NCBI RefSeq assembly: GCF_013409045.1
Contig: NZ_JACCBT010000001.1
Location: forward strand, 4,092,001 to 4,156,000
Length of the DNA: 64,000 nt
Reading direction: 5' to 3'
Source of the DNA: Actinomadura citrea
GTDB taxonomy: Bacteria; Actinomycetota; Actinomycetes; Streptosporangiales; Streptosporangiaceae
The notes beneath the pieces were generated by a model that did no database searches, was not told the DNA's origin, and saw only the letters and a list, made by a program, of their open reading frames with translations. Positions within the stretch are counted from its first letter, which is position 1. Each line of letters opens with the position of its first letter. This document shows positions 1-7,966 of this stretch, in pieces. A program made the position numbers and the translations under genes.

Positions 1-2756
1 CCAACCAGGGCGACGCGCTGGACGGCTGGAAGCTGACCTACTCCTACTCGGGGAACCAGAAGCTGGCGAGCGGCTGGTCGGCGAAGTGGTCGCAGTCGGG
101 CCAGCAGGTCACCGTCGAGAACGAGAACTGGAACAGGACGCTCGCCTCGGGCGCCTCGGTGAACGTCGGCGCGCAGTTCACCTACAGCGGGACGAACACC
201 GACCCCACCGCGTTCAGCCTCAACGGCACGCCGTGCAACCAGAGCTCGTCCGCCCCGACGGTGGCGCTGACGAGCCCGTCCGCCGGCGCGACGTACTCGG
301 TGGGCGCCGCGGTGCCGATCGCCGCCACCGCGGCGGCCGGCTCCGGCGCGACCGTCTCCAAGGTGGAGTTCTTCGACCAGGACGGGTCGCTCGGCGCCGC
401 CGACACCACCGCCCCGTACGGGCTGAGCTGGACGCCCACCGCGGGCGGCTCGTACTCGATCTACGCCAAGGTGACCGACAGCACCGGCGCGACGGCCGAG
501 TCCGCGCCGGTGGGCGTCACGGTGACGGCGGCGGCGAGCGTCGTGGCGAGCCCCGCCGCGCTGACCGTCGCGCAGGGCGCCAAGGCCGCGTACGCGGTCA
601 AGCTGTCGCAGGCCCCGTCCGCGACGGTGACCGTGACGACGACCCGGACCGCGGGCAACTCCGGCCTGTCGGTGACCGGCGGCGGGACGCTGACCTTCAC
701 GCCGCAGAACTGGTCCACCGCGCAGAACGTGACGATCACCGCGGACGCCTCCGGGACGGGCCAGGCGACGTTCACCTCCGCCGCGCCCGGCCATGCCGCG
801 GCCAAGGTCAACGCGACCGAGGTGGCGACCTCCGGCGACACCTACACCCAGCGCTTCCTCGACCAGTACAACAAGATCAAGGATCCGGCGAACGGCTACT
901 TCAGCCCCGAGGGCATCCCGTACCACTCGGTGGAGACGTTCATGGTCGAGGCCCCCGACCACGGGCACGAGACGACGTCGGAGGCCTACAGCTATCTCAT
1001 CTGGCTGGAGGCCATGTACGGCAAGGTCACGCAGAACTGGGCCCCCTTCAACGCCTCCTGGGCGCTGATGGAGAAGTACATGATCCCGACGCACGCGGAC
1101 CAGCCGACGAACTCCTTCTACAACGCCTCCAAGCCCGCCACCTACGCCGCCGAGCACGCCGCCGTGAGCGACTACCCGTCACTGATCGACGGCAGCGTCC
1201 CGGTCGGCCAGGACCCGATCGCGAGCGAGCTGAAGTCCGCCTACGGCACCGACGACATCTACGGCATGCACTGGCTGCAGGACGTGGACAACGTCTACGG
1301 GTACGGCAACACGCCCGGCGGCGGCTGCGAGCAGGGTCCGAGCGCTGACGGCCCCTCCTACATCAACACCTACCAGCGCGGGGCGCAGGAGTCGGTGTTC
1401 GAGACCGTCCCGCAGCCGACGTGCGACAAGTTCGCCTTCGGCGGCACCAACGGCTATCTCGACCTGTTCATCAAGGACTCCGCCTACGCCAAGCAGTGGA
1501 AGTTCACCGACGCGCCGGACGCCGACGCGCGCGCCATCCAGGCCGCGTACTGGGCGAACGCCTGGGCCAAGGACCAGGGCAGGTCCGGTGACGTCTCGGC
1601 CACCGTGGCCAAGGCGGGCAAGATGGGCGACTACCTGCGCTACTCGTTCTTCGACAAGTACTTCAAGAAGATCGGCGACTGCCATTCGCCCTCGTCCTGC
1701 CCGGCCGGGTCGGGCAAGGACAGCGAGCACTACCTGCTGTCCTGGTACTACGCGTGGGGCGGCGCGACGGACACGAGCGCCGGCTGGGCGTGGCGCATCG
1801 GCGACGGCGCCTCGCACTTCGGCTACCAGAACCCCCTGGCCGCCTACGCCCTGGTGAACGACGCCGCGCTCGCGCCCAAGGGCGCGACGGCCAAGGCCGA
1901 CTGGGGCAAGAGCCTCACCCGGCAACTCCAGCTCTACAGGTGGCTGCAGTCCGCCGAGGGCGCGATCGCCGGAGGCGTCACCAACAGCTGGGAGGGCAGC
2001 TACAGCACGCCCCCGGCCGGCCTGACCGAGTTCTTCGGCATGGCCTACGACTGGCAGCCCGTCTACCACGACCCGCCGAGCAACCAGTGGTTCGGCTTCC
2101 AGGCGTGGTCGATGGAGCGCGTGGCCGAGTACTACCAGGTCACCGGCGACGCGTCCGCCAAGGCGATCCTCGACAAGTGGGTCTCCTGGGCGCTGTCGCA
2201 GACGACGGTCGACCCGTCCACGGGCGGAATCAAGATCCCCTCCACCCTCAAGTGGACGGGGCAGCCGGACGCGAACTGGTCGGGCTCCACCGGGATGCCG
2301 CCCGCCAACGCCGGTCTGCACGTCTCGGTACAGGACTACACCGACGACGTCGGCGTGGCCGCCGCGTACGCCAAGACCCTGACGTACTACGCCGCCAAGT
2401 CCGGTGACACCGCCGCCAAGCAGGCCGCCAAGGACCTGCTCGACGCCATCTGGAAGCACACCGACGCCAAGGGCGTCTCCGTCCAGGAGACCAGGTCCGA
2501 CTACAAGCGCCTCACCGACCCGGTCTACGTCCCCTCCGGCTGGAGCGGCACGATGCCGAACGGCGACCCGATCAACTCCAGCTCGACCTTCATGTCCATC
2601 CGTTCCTTCTACAAGAGCGACCCCGACTACGCGCGCGTGTGGGCGTACGCCAGCGGCCAGAGCTCCACGGCGCCGGCGTTCACCTACCACCGCTTCTGGG
2701 CCCAGGCGGACATAGCCCTGGCCATGGCCGACTACGGCCGCCTCTTCAACGAGTGA
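1..2756 (+). CDS. Family 48 cellulase (cellobiohydrolase), 5' end missing
   Basis: The frame is open from base 3, so the start lies outside the window. The first ~75 residues look like the end of a CBM2 cellulose-binding domain (conserved W residues, NENWN, closing Cys). An Ig-like domain follows (from APTVALTSP to about base 520), then a second beta-sandwich domain to about base 830. The rest, from YTQRFLDQYNKIKD, is a family 48 glycoside hydrolase with the HGHETTSEAYSY segment; by knowledge of the family, a Glu in this segment is the catalytic acid. GH48 enzymes are processive exoglucanases that cut cellulose to cellobiose and usually occur once or a few times in cellulolytic actinomycetes. 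A signal peptide is expected upstream but cannot be seen. It ends in GRLFNE and is followed by a strong hairpin. Family assignment is secure; the identity of the two middle domains is less so. Confidence 0.93.
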   Translation, partial: NQGDALDGWKLTYSYSGNQKLASGWSAKWSQSGQQVTVENENWNRTLASGASVNVGAQFTYSGTNTDPTAFSLNGTPCNQSSSAPTVALTSPSAGATYSVGAAVPIAATAAAGSGATVSKVEFFDQDGSLGAADTTAPYGLSWTPTAGGSYSIYAKVTDSTGATAESAPVGVTVTAAASVVASPAALTVAQGAKAAYAVKLSQAPSATVTVTTTRTAGNSGLSVTGGGTLTFTPQNWSTAQNVTITADASGTGQATFTSAAPGHAAAKVNATEVATSGDTYTQRFLDQYNKIKDPANGYFSPEGIPYHSVETFMVEAPDHGHETTSEAYSYLIWLEAMYGKVTQNWAPFNASWALMEKYMIPTHADQPTNSFYNASKPATYAAEHAAVSDYPSLIDGSVPVGQDPIASELKSAYGTDDIYGMHWLQDVDNVYGYGNTPGGGCEQGPSADGPSYINTYQRGAQESVFETVPQPTCDKFAFGGTNGYLDLFIKDSAYAKQWKFTDAPDADARAIQAAYWANAWAKDQGRSGDVSATVAKAGKMGDYLRYSFFDKYFKKIGDCHSPSSCPAGSGKDSEHYLLSWYYAWGGATDTSAGWAWRIGDGASHFGYQNPLAAYALVNDAALAPKGATAKADWGKSLTRQLQLYRWLQSAEGAIAGGVTNSWEGSYSTPPAGLTEFFGMAYDWQPVYHDPPSNQWFGFQAWSMERVAEYYQVTGDASAKAILDKWVSWALSQTTVDPSTGGIKIPSTLKWTGQPDANWSGSTGMPPANAGLHVSVQDYTDDVGVAAAYAKTLTYYAAKSGDTAAKQAAKDLLDAIWKHTDAKGVSVQETRSDYKRLTDPVYVPSGWSGTMPNGDPINSSSTFMSIRSFYKSDPDYARVWAYASGQSSTAPAFTYHRFWAQADIALAMADYGRLFNE

Positions 2757-2766
2757 CCACCCGCAC

Positions 2767-2802
2767 GAGGGCCCGTCGCGACGCTCGTCGCGACGGGCCC
2801 TC
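2767..2802 (+). terminator. Hairpin terminator after the cellulase gene
   Basis: A perfect 17-base inverted repeat (GAGGGCCCGTCGCGACG and its complement) with only two bases between the arms starts 10 bases after the cellulase stop. There is no T-run, which is common for GC-rich actinomycete terminators. It separates the cellulase from dinB. Confidence 0.75.
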
Positions 2803-2846
2803 CGCTCGTCCCAGGGGCCCGCCACCAGGAGCGACGGCCGAATATG

Positions 2847-2860
2847 CGAACATATGTTCG
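2847..2860. promoter_or_regulatory. LexA/SOS box at dinB
   Basis: CGAACATATGTTCG is a perfect palindrome matching the actinobacterial/Gram-positive LexA site CGAAC-N4-GTTCG. It overlaps the proposed ATG of dinB (2854), so LexA bound here would cover the transcription and translation start. Confidence 0.8.
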
Positions 2861-4035
2861 TGTCCGATGGTGCGACGATCCTGCATGCCGACCTGGACGC
2901 GTTCTACGCGTCGGTCGAGCAGCGGGACGATCCCGCGCTGCGGGGGCGGCCGGTGATCGTCGGGACGGGCGTGGTGCTGGCGGCGAGCTACGAGGCCAAG
3001 GCCTGCGGCGTGCGGACGGCGATGAGCGGCGGGCAGGCCCGCCGGCTGTGCCCGCGGGCGGTCGTCGTCCCGCCGCGCATGAGCGCCTACAGCGCGGCGA
3101 GCAAGGCGGTCTTCGCGGTGTTCCGGGCCACGACGCCGCTGGTGGAGGGCCTGTCGATCGACGAGGCGTTCCTCGACGCCGACGGGCTGCGCCGCCCGCC
3201 GGTGGACGTCGCCGTCCGGCTGCGGCGCGAGATCGCCGAGGAGGTCGGGCTGCCGATCACGGTCGGGGTCGCCCGCACCAAGTTCCTCGCCAAGGTCGCC
3301 AGCGGCGTCGCCAAGCCCGACGGGCTGCTGGTGGTGCCGCCGGACGGCGAGCTGGAGTTCCTGCGCCCGCTGCCGGTGCGGCGGCTGTGGGGCGTGGGGC
3401 CCGCGACCGCGGCCAAGCTCGCCGGGTTCGGCGTGGCGACGGTCGGGGACGTGGCCGGCATGCCGGAGTCCACGCTGGTGTCGATGCTCGGCCCGGGGGC
3501 GGGCCGCCACCTGTACGCCCTGGCGCACAACCGCGACCCGCGCCCCGTGCGGACGGGGGTGCGGCGGCGGTCGATGGGGGCGCAGCGGGCGCTCGGCCGC
3601 CGCGAACGCTCGGCGGCGGAGCTGGACGTGATGCTCGTCGGGCTGGCCGACCGGCTCGGCGGACGGCTGCGCAAGGCCCGCCGCGTCTGCCGGACGGTCA
3701 CCCTCCGGCTGCGGTTCGGCGACTACGCCCGGGCCACGCGCTCGCACACGCTGGCCCAGGCCACCGCCGAGACCTCCGTGCTCCTGGCGGCGGCGCGGGG
3801 CCTGCTCGCCGCCGCCGTGCCCGTGATCGACGAGCGCGGCCTGACGCTGATCGGCCTCTCGCTCGGCAACCTGCACGACGACCGTGCCGTCCAGCTCACC
3901 CTGCCGTTCGACCAGGCGATGGCGGTGGACGGCGCGGTGGACGGCGTCCGGGACCGGTTCGGCTCGTCCGCCATCACCCGCGCCGTCCTTCTCGGCCGGG
4001 ACCAGGGCGACTCGGTGCCGCTGCTGCCCGACTAA
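2854..4035 (+). CDS. dinB: DNA polymerase IV (Y-family translesion polymerase)
   Basis: The 393-residue product has the Y-family palm motif HADLDAFYASVEQ, the catalytic SIDEAFLD motif, and the helix-hairpin-helix/little-finger regions typical of DinB. It copies past damaged or mispaired DNA with low fidelity. Length is normal for the family (about 350-400). The ATG at 2854 lies inside the SOS box, and a GTG at 2860 in the same frame (start of VSDGATILHADLD) is an equally possible start. No good ribosome site stands at the right distance from either, so the transcript may be leaderless. The SOS box predicts induction by DNA damage, which is not universal for actinobacterial dinB copies. It appears to be transcribed alone. 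Confidence 0.93.
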   Translation: MFVSDGATILHADLDAFYASVEQRDDPALRGRPVIVGTGVVLAASYEAKACGVRTAMSGGQARRLCPRAVVVPPRMSAYSAASKAVFAVFRATTPLVEGLSIDEAFLDADGLRRPPVDVAVRLRREIAEEVGLPITVGVARTKFLAKVASGVAKPDGLLVVPPDGELEFLRPLPVRRLWGVGPATAAKLAGFGVATVGDVAGMPESTLVSMLGPGAGRHLYALAHNRDPRPVRTGVRRRSMGAQRALGRRERSAAELDVMLVGLADRLGGRLRKARRVCRTVTLRLRFGDYARATRSHTLAQATAETSVLLAAARGLLAAAVPVIDERGLTLIGLSLGNLHDDRAVQLTLPFDQAMAVDGAVDGVRDRFGSSAITRAVLLGRDQGDSVPLLPD

Positions 4036-4206
4036 CCGGCACGGCCCGCCGGAGTACAGGCGTCGCGCGACGCCGTTCGAGGGCGGTCCGTCGAACGCGA
4101 AGGTTCTTCTCGTCTTCGTCGTCGGAGAGAATGATTGACGCGCTGTCGCGGTGACCGGCCCGGCGAACACGTCCGGGCGGTGCGGGCCGAGGGTGAGGAG
4201 AACCGG

Positions 4207-4887
4207 GTGGGTGCCGCGAAGAAGCAGGACCAGACCAGGGCGGGCAAGGCCGAGTTCTGCTACGAGCTGCTGCGGTCGCGCATCCTCGAAGGCACCTACG
4301 TGCCCGGATACCGGCTGGTCATCAACCAGCTCGCCCAGGAGGCCGGGGTCAGCACGATCCCGTTGCGCGAGGCGCTGCGCCGGCTGCAGTCCGACGGGCT
4401 CGTGGAGGTGGTGCGCAACGTCGGCGCCCGCGTCGCGGTCTTCGACGCCGAGCAGGTCGAGCACACGCTGCAAGTCCTCGCCCGGCTGGAGGGCTACGCC
4501 ACCGCGATCTCCGCACCGCTCATGACGGCCGCGCACATCGCCGCCTCCCGCAAGATCAACGATCGCATGGTGGAGGCGCTGGAGGTGTTCGACCCGACCG
4601 CGTTCACCGCGCTCGACCGCGCGTTCCACTTCTCGATCTACGAGCACTGCCCGGACGCGCACCTGCGCTCTCTGCTCGAAGCCGAGTGGACGCGGCTGGA
4701 CCACATGCGCCGCTCGACCTTCGGCTACGCCCCCGGCCGCGCCCGCCGCTCCGTGGCCGAGCACGGGCACATCCTCGACCTCGTCACCGGCGGCGCCGGC
4801 CCCGCCGAGATCGAGCGCATCGCCTGCGCCCACAAGAGCGCCACCGCCGACGCCCTCCACGGCGCGCATCCCGTCCCGCACAAGTAG
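4207..4887 (+). CDS. GntR-family (FadR/FCD type) transcription regulator
   Basis: The 226-residue protein starts at a GTG six bases after GAGGAG; an upstream in-frame ATG at 4135 has no ribosome site. The N-terminal winged helix contains the GntR signature (LLRSRILEGTYVPG, then LAQEAGVSTIPLREALRRLQSDGLV). The C-terminal half is the all-helical FCD domain with His/Asp residues that in relatives bind a metal and a small carboxylate ligand (DRAFHFSIYEHC, VAEHGHILD). Such regulators usually repress genes for organic-acid or amino-acid use. The target here is not evident: the downstream kinase gene is 309 bases away. Confidence 0.85.
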   Translation: MGAAKKQDQTRAGKAEFCYELLRSRILEGTYVPGYRLVINQLAQEAGVSTIPLREALRRLQSDGLVEVVRNVGARVAVFDAEQVEHTLQVLARLEGYATAISAPLMTAAHIAASRKINDRMVEALEVFDPTAFTALDRAFHFSIYEHCPDAHLRSLLEAEWTRLDHMRRSTFGYAPGRARRSVAEHGHILDLVTGGAGPAEIERIACAHKSATADALHGAHPVPHK

Positions 4888-5196
4888 ACCTGCGATCCGG
4901 CGGGAGGACGCCCGGATCCGCAGGGCAGCACGGCGGTGTCCCGCGTCAGGGGAAAGCCGCCGTGGATGGTCCCATAGCCAGGGCCCGGAGTCCCGCGAGG
5001 CAGGGACGGGATCGCCGGAACGGCTCGCGCATCGATCGGATAACGCCCCTTCGGGAGTGCGCCCCGAGTCGGGAGGATGCCGGTGCGCCCGCCGAGGGGC
5101 GCACGGCCGTCGCGGCCCCGGGAAAGCACGGACCCGCCTCCCGTGGGTTCGCGGTGGCGGGACGGGGGCCGAGGTCCCAGCATGGAAAGGATGGTC
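4888..5196. other. Intergenic leader upstream of the first histidine kinase
   Basis: These 309 bases hold no recognisable gene. They contain a 16-base motif (5029-5044) that recurs upstream of the paralogous kinase at 7716. Stretches after the motif (the GGGAGGATGCCGGTGCG region near 5070) also resemble the second leader. This suggests that the gene duplication included the leader. Confidence 0.5.
5029..5044. repeat. Leader motif, copy 1
   Basis: GCATCGATCGGATAAC differs at one of 16 bases from the copy at 7716-7731. The two copies sit upstream of the two paralogous kinases. It could be a promoter element or a regulator site retained after duplication; function is not known. Confidence 0.5.
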
Positions 5197-6999
5197 GTGG
5201 TGATTTCCGCGCCACGCAGGCGCAGGTCGCCGCCGTGGTTCGGGACGGAGGCGAGGCGCGCCCTCGTCGCCGGGGCGGCGGTCGCGGGGCTGGCGCTCCT
5301 CGCAGGCTGGCCGTACTGGCGGGACCATCCGGCCGCCGCGGCGACCACGCTGGCCAGCTGCGCCGCCATCGCCGTGGTGGGGGTGCTGCTCGCGACCGGG
5401 CCGCGCACCCGCCGCACCGGGCTGCTGTTCGCGGCCGCGTCGGTGTTCTGGGCGGTCAACTGGGCCGCGAGCTGGGACGCGACCATCGGGCCCATCATGT
5501 CGCCCTACGCCCAGGCCGACTTCTACCTCGCCCTCGCCGTCGGCGTCCTGCTCTACCCGGGCGGGCGGCTGGAGTACCTGGGAGACCGGATCTGGACGGT
5601 CATGGCGTGCCTGATCCTGTGGGGCTGCCCCACGGCGCTGTGGGTCACGTCCGAGCCGGAATGGGCCGCGTTCCGGGGCGAGTCGGTGTGGTGGCCCGCC
5701 CTCTACCCCGACCTGGACACCTTCAAGGTCGTCCTTCAGGTCTCCGCCGCCCTGTACCTCCTCCTCGCCCTCTCGTTCGCCGTCGTCCTCCTCGTGCGGC
5801 TGCCGCGGATGGGCCGGTTGCGGCGCCTGCTCGCCCTGCCCGTGACGGTCGCGATCGGGTTCGTCGGCATCTCGGCGGCGTTCACGCAGAAGCCGATCAT
5901 GGAGGCGTCGATCCCGCTGGACGACCTGCTGCGCGTCTACGTGATCCAGGGCGCGGTCGTCGTCCTCGTCCCCCTGACGCTGCTGGCGTCCGGGCTGCGG
6001 GTCCGCATCGCCGAGCTGACCGTCGCGGGGCGGATGCTCCGGCTGACCGCCCCGGTGTCGGTGGAACGGGTCCGCGACGCGCTGCGCGACGTCCTGCACG
6101 ACCCGACCCTGGAGCTCTGGTTCTGGGCGCCGACGGAGGGCGTCTACGTCGACATCGCCGGGCACTCGGTCGACCTGGGCCCGGAGACCGGTGGCGCGGA
6201 CGGCCCGGCGGAGGACGGCGGGCGCTGGCGGCACAGGGTGCGCGGCGCCGCCGGGGAGCCGCTCGCGGTCGTTGAGCTCGGCGGCGCGCTGCGCGACCAC
6301 GGCTCCCTCGTGGAGGCCGCGCTCGTCGCGGGCGGCCGGGCGCTGGAGACGGCGCGGCTGCAGGCCGGCGTGCAGGCGGGCCTCGAACAGGTCCGGGCCG
6401 CCTACCGGCGCCTCGTGCGGGCCGAGACCGCCGAGCGCGAGCGGCTCGGCCGCGACCTGCACGACGGCGCGCAGCAGCGGCTGCTGGCGGTCGGCGCGAT
6501 GCTCGGCACGCTGGAGGCCGTCACCGGCGACCCGGCGGTCAAGGAGCACGCCCGCGCCTGCCGCGCCGAGCTGAGGGAGGCCCTCGCCCAGTTGCGGGCG
6601 CTGGCCAGAGAGGTGCAGCCGGCGCTGCTCGTCCAGCACGGTCTCGGCCCGGCGCTGGAGGTCGTCGCCGAGCGGCTCGGCACCCGGGTCGCGCTCGACG
6701 TCACGCCGCGCCGGTTCTCCCGCGAGATCGAGTCCACGCTTTACTCCGCGCTGTGCGAGACGCTGTCGTACGCTGTCGAGCGCGCGCGTGCCACCCGGAT
6801 CTCCGTGTGGGTCGGCGAGGAGGACGGGCGGGTGCTCGCCGAGATCGGGCTCGACGGTGCCCGCCCCGGAGACCCCGCCGACCCCGTTGCCGATCTGGCC
6901 GGTCCGTCCGGCCTGATCCGGGCGCTGCGCGGTGAGGTGGAAGTCGGCGGCGGCCCCCGCGCGGGCATGACGGTAAGGATGGACCTTCCATGCGAGTAG
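5197..6999 (+). CDS. Membrane histidine kinase, NarL/HisKA_3 family, with degenerate ATP-binding domain
   Basis: About 600 residues. The GTG start at 5197 lies six bases after GGAAAGG and matches the paralogue at 7967; ATG 5182 or 5191 are alternatives. The N-terminal half has about eight hydrophobic segments. A linker precedes the dimerisation helix AERERLGRDLHDGAQQRLL, with the canonical acceptor His at residue 422. The C-terminal ATPase domain is badly degraded. The N-box reads LCETLSYAVERA, where the paralogue has LCEALTNAVKHA, so the Mg-binding Asn is Tyr525. The G1 box DDGVGG is replaced by LDGARP (residues 552-557), and the GLAGLTDR box by LAGPSGLIR. It can probably be phosphorylated but not bind ATP. 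It overlaps the response regulator gene by 10 bases. See findings. Confidence 0.88.
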   Translation: MVISAPRRRRSPPWFGTEARRALVAGAAVAGLALLAGWPYWRDHPAAAATTLASCAAIAVVGVLLATGPRTRRTGLLFAAASVFWAVNWAASWDATIGPIMSPYAQADFYLALAVGVLLYPGGRLEYLGDRIWTVMACLILWGCPTALWVTSEPEWAAFRGESVWWPALYPDLDTFKVVLQVSAALYLLLALSFAVVLLVRLPRMGRLRRLLALPVTVAIGFVGISAAFTQKPIMEASIPLDDLLRVYVIQGAVVVLVPLTLLASGLRVRIAELTVAGRMLRLTAPVSVERVRDALRDVLHDPTLELWFWAPTEGVYVDIAGHSVDLGPETGGADGPAEDGGRWRHRVRGAAGEPLAVVELGGALRDHGSLVEAALVAGGRALETARLQAGVQAGLEQVRAAYRRLVRAETAERERLGRDLHDGAQQRLLAVGAMLGTLEAVTGDPAVKEHARACRAELREALAQLRALAREVQPALLVQHGLGPALEVVAERLGTRVALDVTPRRFSREIESTLYSALCETLSYAVERARATRISVWVGEEDGRVLAEIGLDGARPGDPADPVADLAGPSGLIRALRGEVEVGGGPRAGMTVRMDLPCE

Positions 7000-7664
7000 C
7001 CGTGGCGGAGGACAGCGGGATCTTCCGGCAGGCTCTGGTCACCCTTCTCACCACGGTCGGGATCGACGTGGTGGCCTCCGCCGGCTCCGGCGAGGAACTG
7101 CTGGCCCGCGTCGCCGACGATCCGCCGGACGTCGCCATCCTCGACCTGCACATGCCGCCCACGTTCACCAACGAGGGCGTCGTCGCGGCACGCCGGCTCC
7201 TGGAGCGCCACCCCGGCCTCGGCGTCCTGGTCCTGTCGGCCTTCAACGAGACCCCGCAGGCGATGGAGCTGTTCCGCGGCAGGCCGCGCGGCGTCGGATA
7301 CCTGCTGAAAGACCACGTGACGGATGTGGAGAACCTGCGTTCGGCGCTGGAGCGGGTCATGCGCGGCGAGGTCGTCATCGATCCCGACGTGGTGACCAGG
7401 CTGGTCGAGGCGCGGCACCGCGAGCAGGAGCTGTCCAGGCTGTCGGGGCGCGAGAGGGAGGTCCTCGGGCTGATGGCGGAAGGCCACTCCAACGCCGGCA
7501 TCGGAAAGCGGCTGCACCTGTCCGCCCGGACGGTCGAGGACCACGTGCGGGCCATCTTCGCCAAGCTCAAGATCACCACGCCCGGCGGGCCGCCCGGTCC
7601 CCAGGACAGCAACAAGCGCGTGCTCGCCGTCCTGACGTGGCTGCGCGCTGCCGAGACCCGCTGA
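6990..7664 (+). CDS. NarL/LuxR-type response regulator
   Basis: The 224-residue protein has a receiver domain (acidic pocket VAEDSGIFRQ, acceptor Asp in VAILDLHMPP near residue 51, Lys in YLLKDH) and a C-terminal LuxR-type helix-turn-helix (LSGREREVLGLMAEGHSNAGI through TVEDHVRAIFAKL). The ATG at 6990 lies inside the last codons of the upstream kinase gene, so the two are translationally coupled. A second kinase gene follows 302 bases later. It should receive phosphate from the flanking kinases and act as a transcription factor; targets are unknown. The serine/glycine-rich stretch near the C-terminus (TTPGGPPGPQDSNKR) is a small insertion relative to the usual ending. Confidence 0.93.
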   Translation: MRVAVAEDSGIFRQALVTLLTTVGIDVVASAGSGEELLARVADDPPDVAILDLHMPPTFTNEGVVAARRLLERHPGLGVLVLSAFNETPQAMELFRGRPRGVGYLLKDHVTDVENLRSALERVMRGEVVIDPDVVTRLVEARHREQELSRLSGREREVLGLMAEGHSNAGIGKRLHLSARTVEDHVRAIFAKLKITTPGGPPGPQDSNKRVLAVLTWLRAAETR

Positions 7665-7966
7665 CCGCAACCGGACACCCCGGTAGCGCGGTCATCGCGT
7701 CCACCCGCGTCCCACGCATCGATCGGGTAACAGACCCTCGCGCGGCGGTGCGGCGGTGGGGAAAACTGCCTGTGCGAGTCCGGTCGCGTCAGGTGACCTC
7801 GGTGGTGGCCCCCGCACGCCACCGCGATGCGCCACGGGCCCGTCCTCGGGCTCGTGACGCGGCCGTTCCCGGCACGATCCCATGCTCCCGGCGGCGCCCT
7901 GCGCGCACATCCGGGAAAACCCCCGTCCCGGACGGTGGTTTCCCGGGACGACACGGAAGGATCGCG
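7665..7966. other. Intergenic leader upstream of the second histidine kinase
   Basis: These 302 bases are without a recognisable gene. The long open frame that runs through them on the plus strand is an N-terminal overextension of the kinase: it reads Arg/Pro-rich sequence with no ribosome site. The stretch holds the second copy of the 16-base leader motif. Confidence 0.5.
7716..7731. repeat. Leader motif, copy 2
   Basis: GCATCGATCGGGTAAC matches 15 of 16 bases of the copy at 5029. It lies about 235 bases before the second kinase start, compared with about 150 for the first. Confidence 0.5.

Noticed and set aside
2746..6639. A 1297-codon open frame on the minus strand across dinB, gntR and a kinase
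   Set aside because: It is antisense to genes with clear families, has no recognisable domain and reads Arg/Gly/Pro-rich sequence, as expected from third-position GC bias.
7637..7966. N-terminal extension of the second kinase to ATG 7637
   Set aside because: It would overlap the response regulator end, reads Arg/Pro-rich sequence, and the paralogue shows the start at the GTG after GGAAGG.
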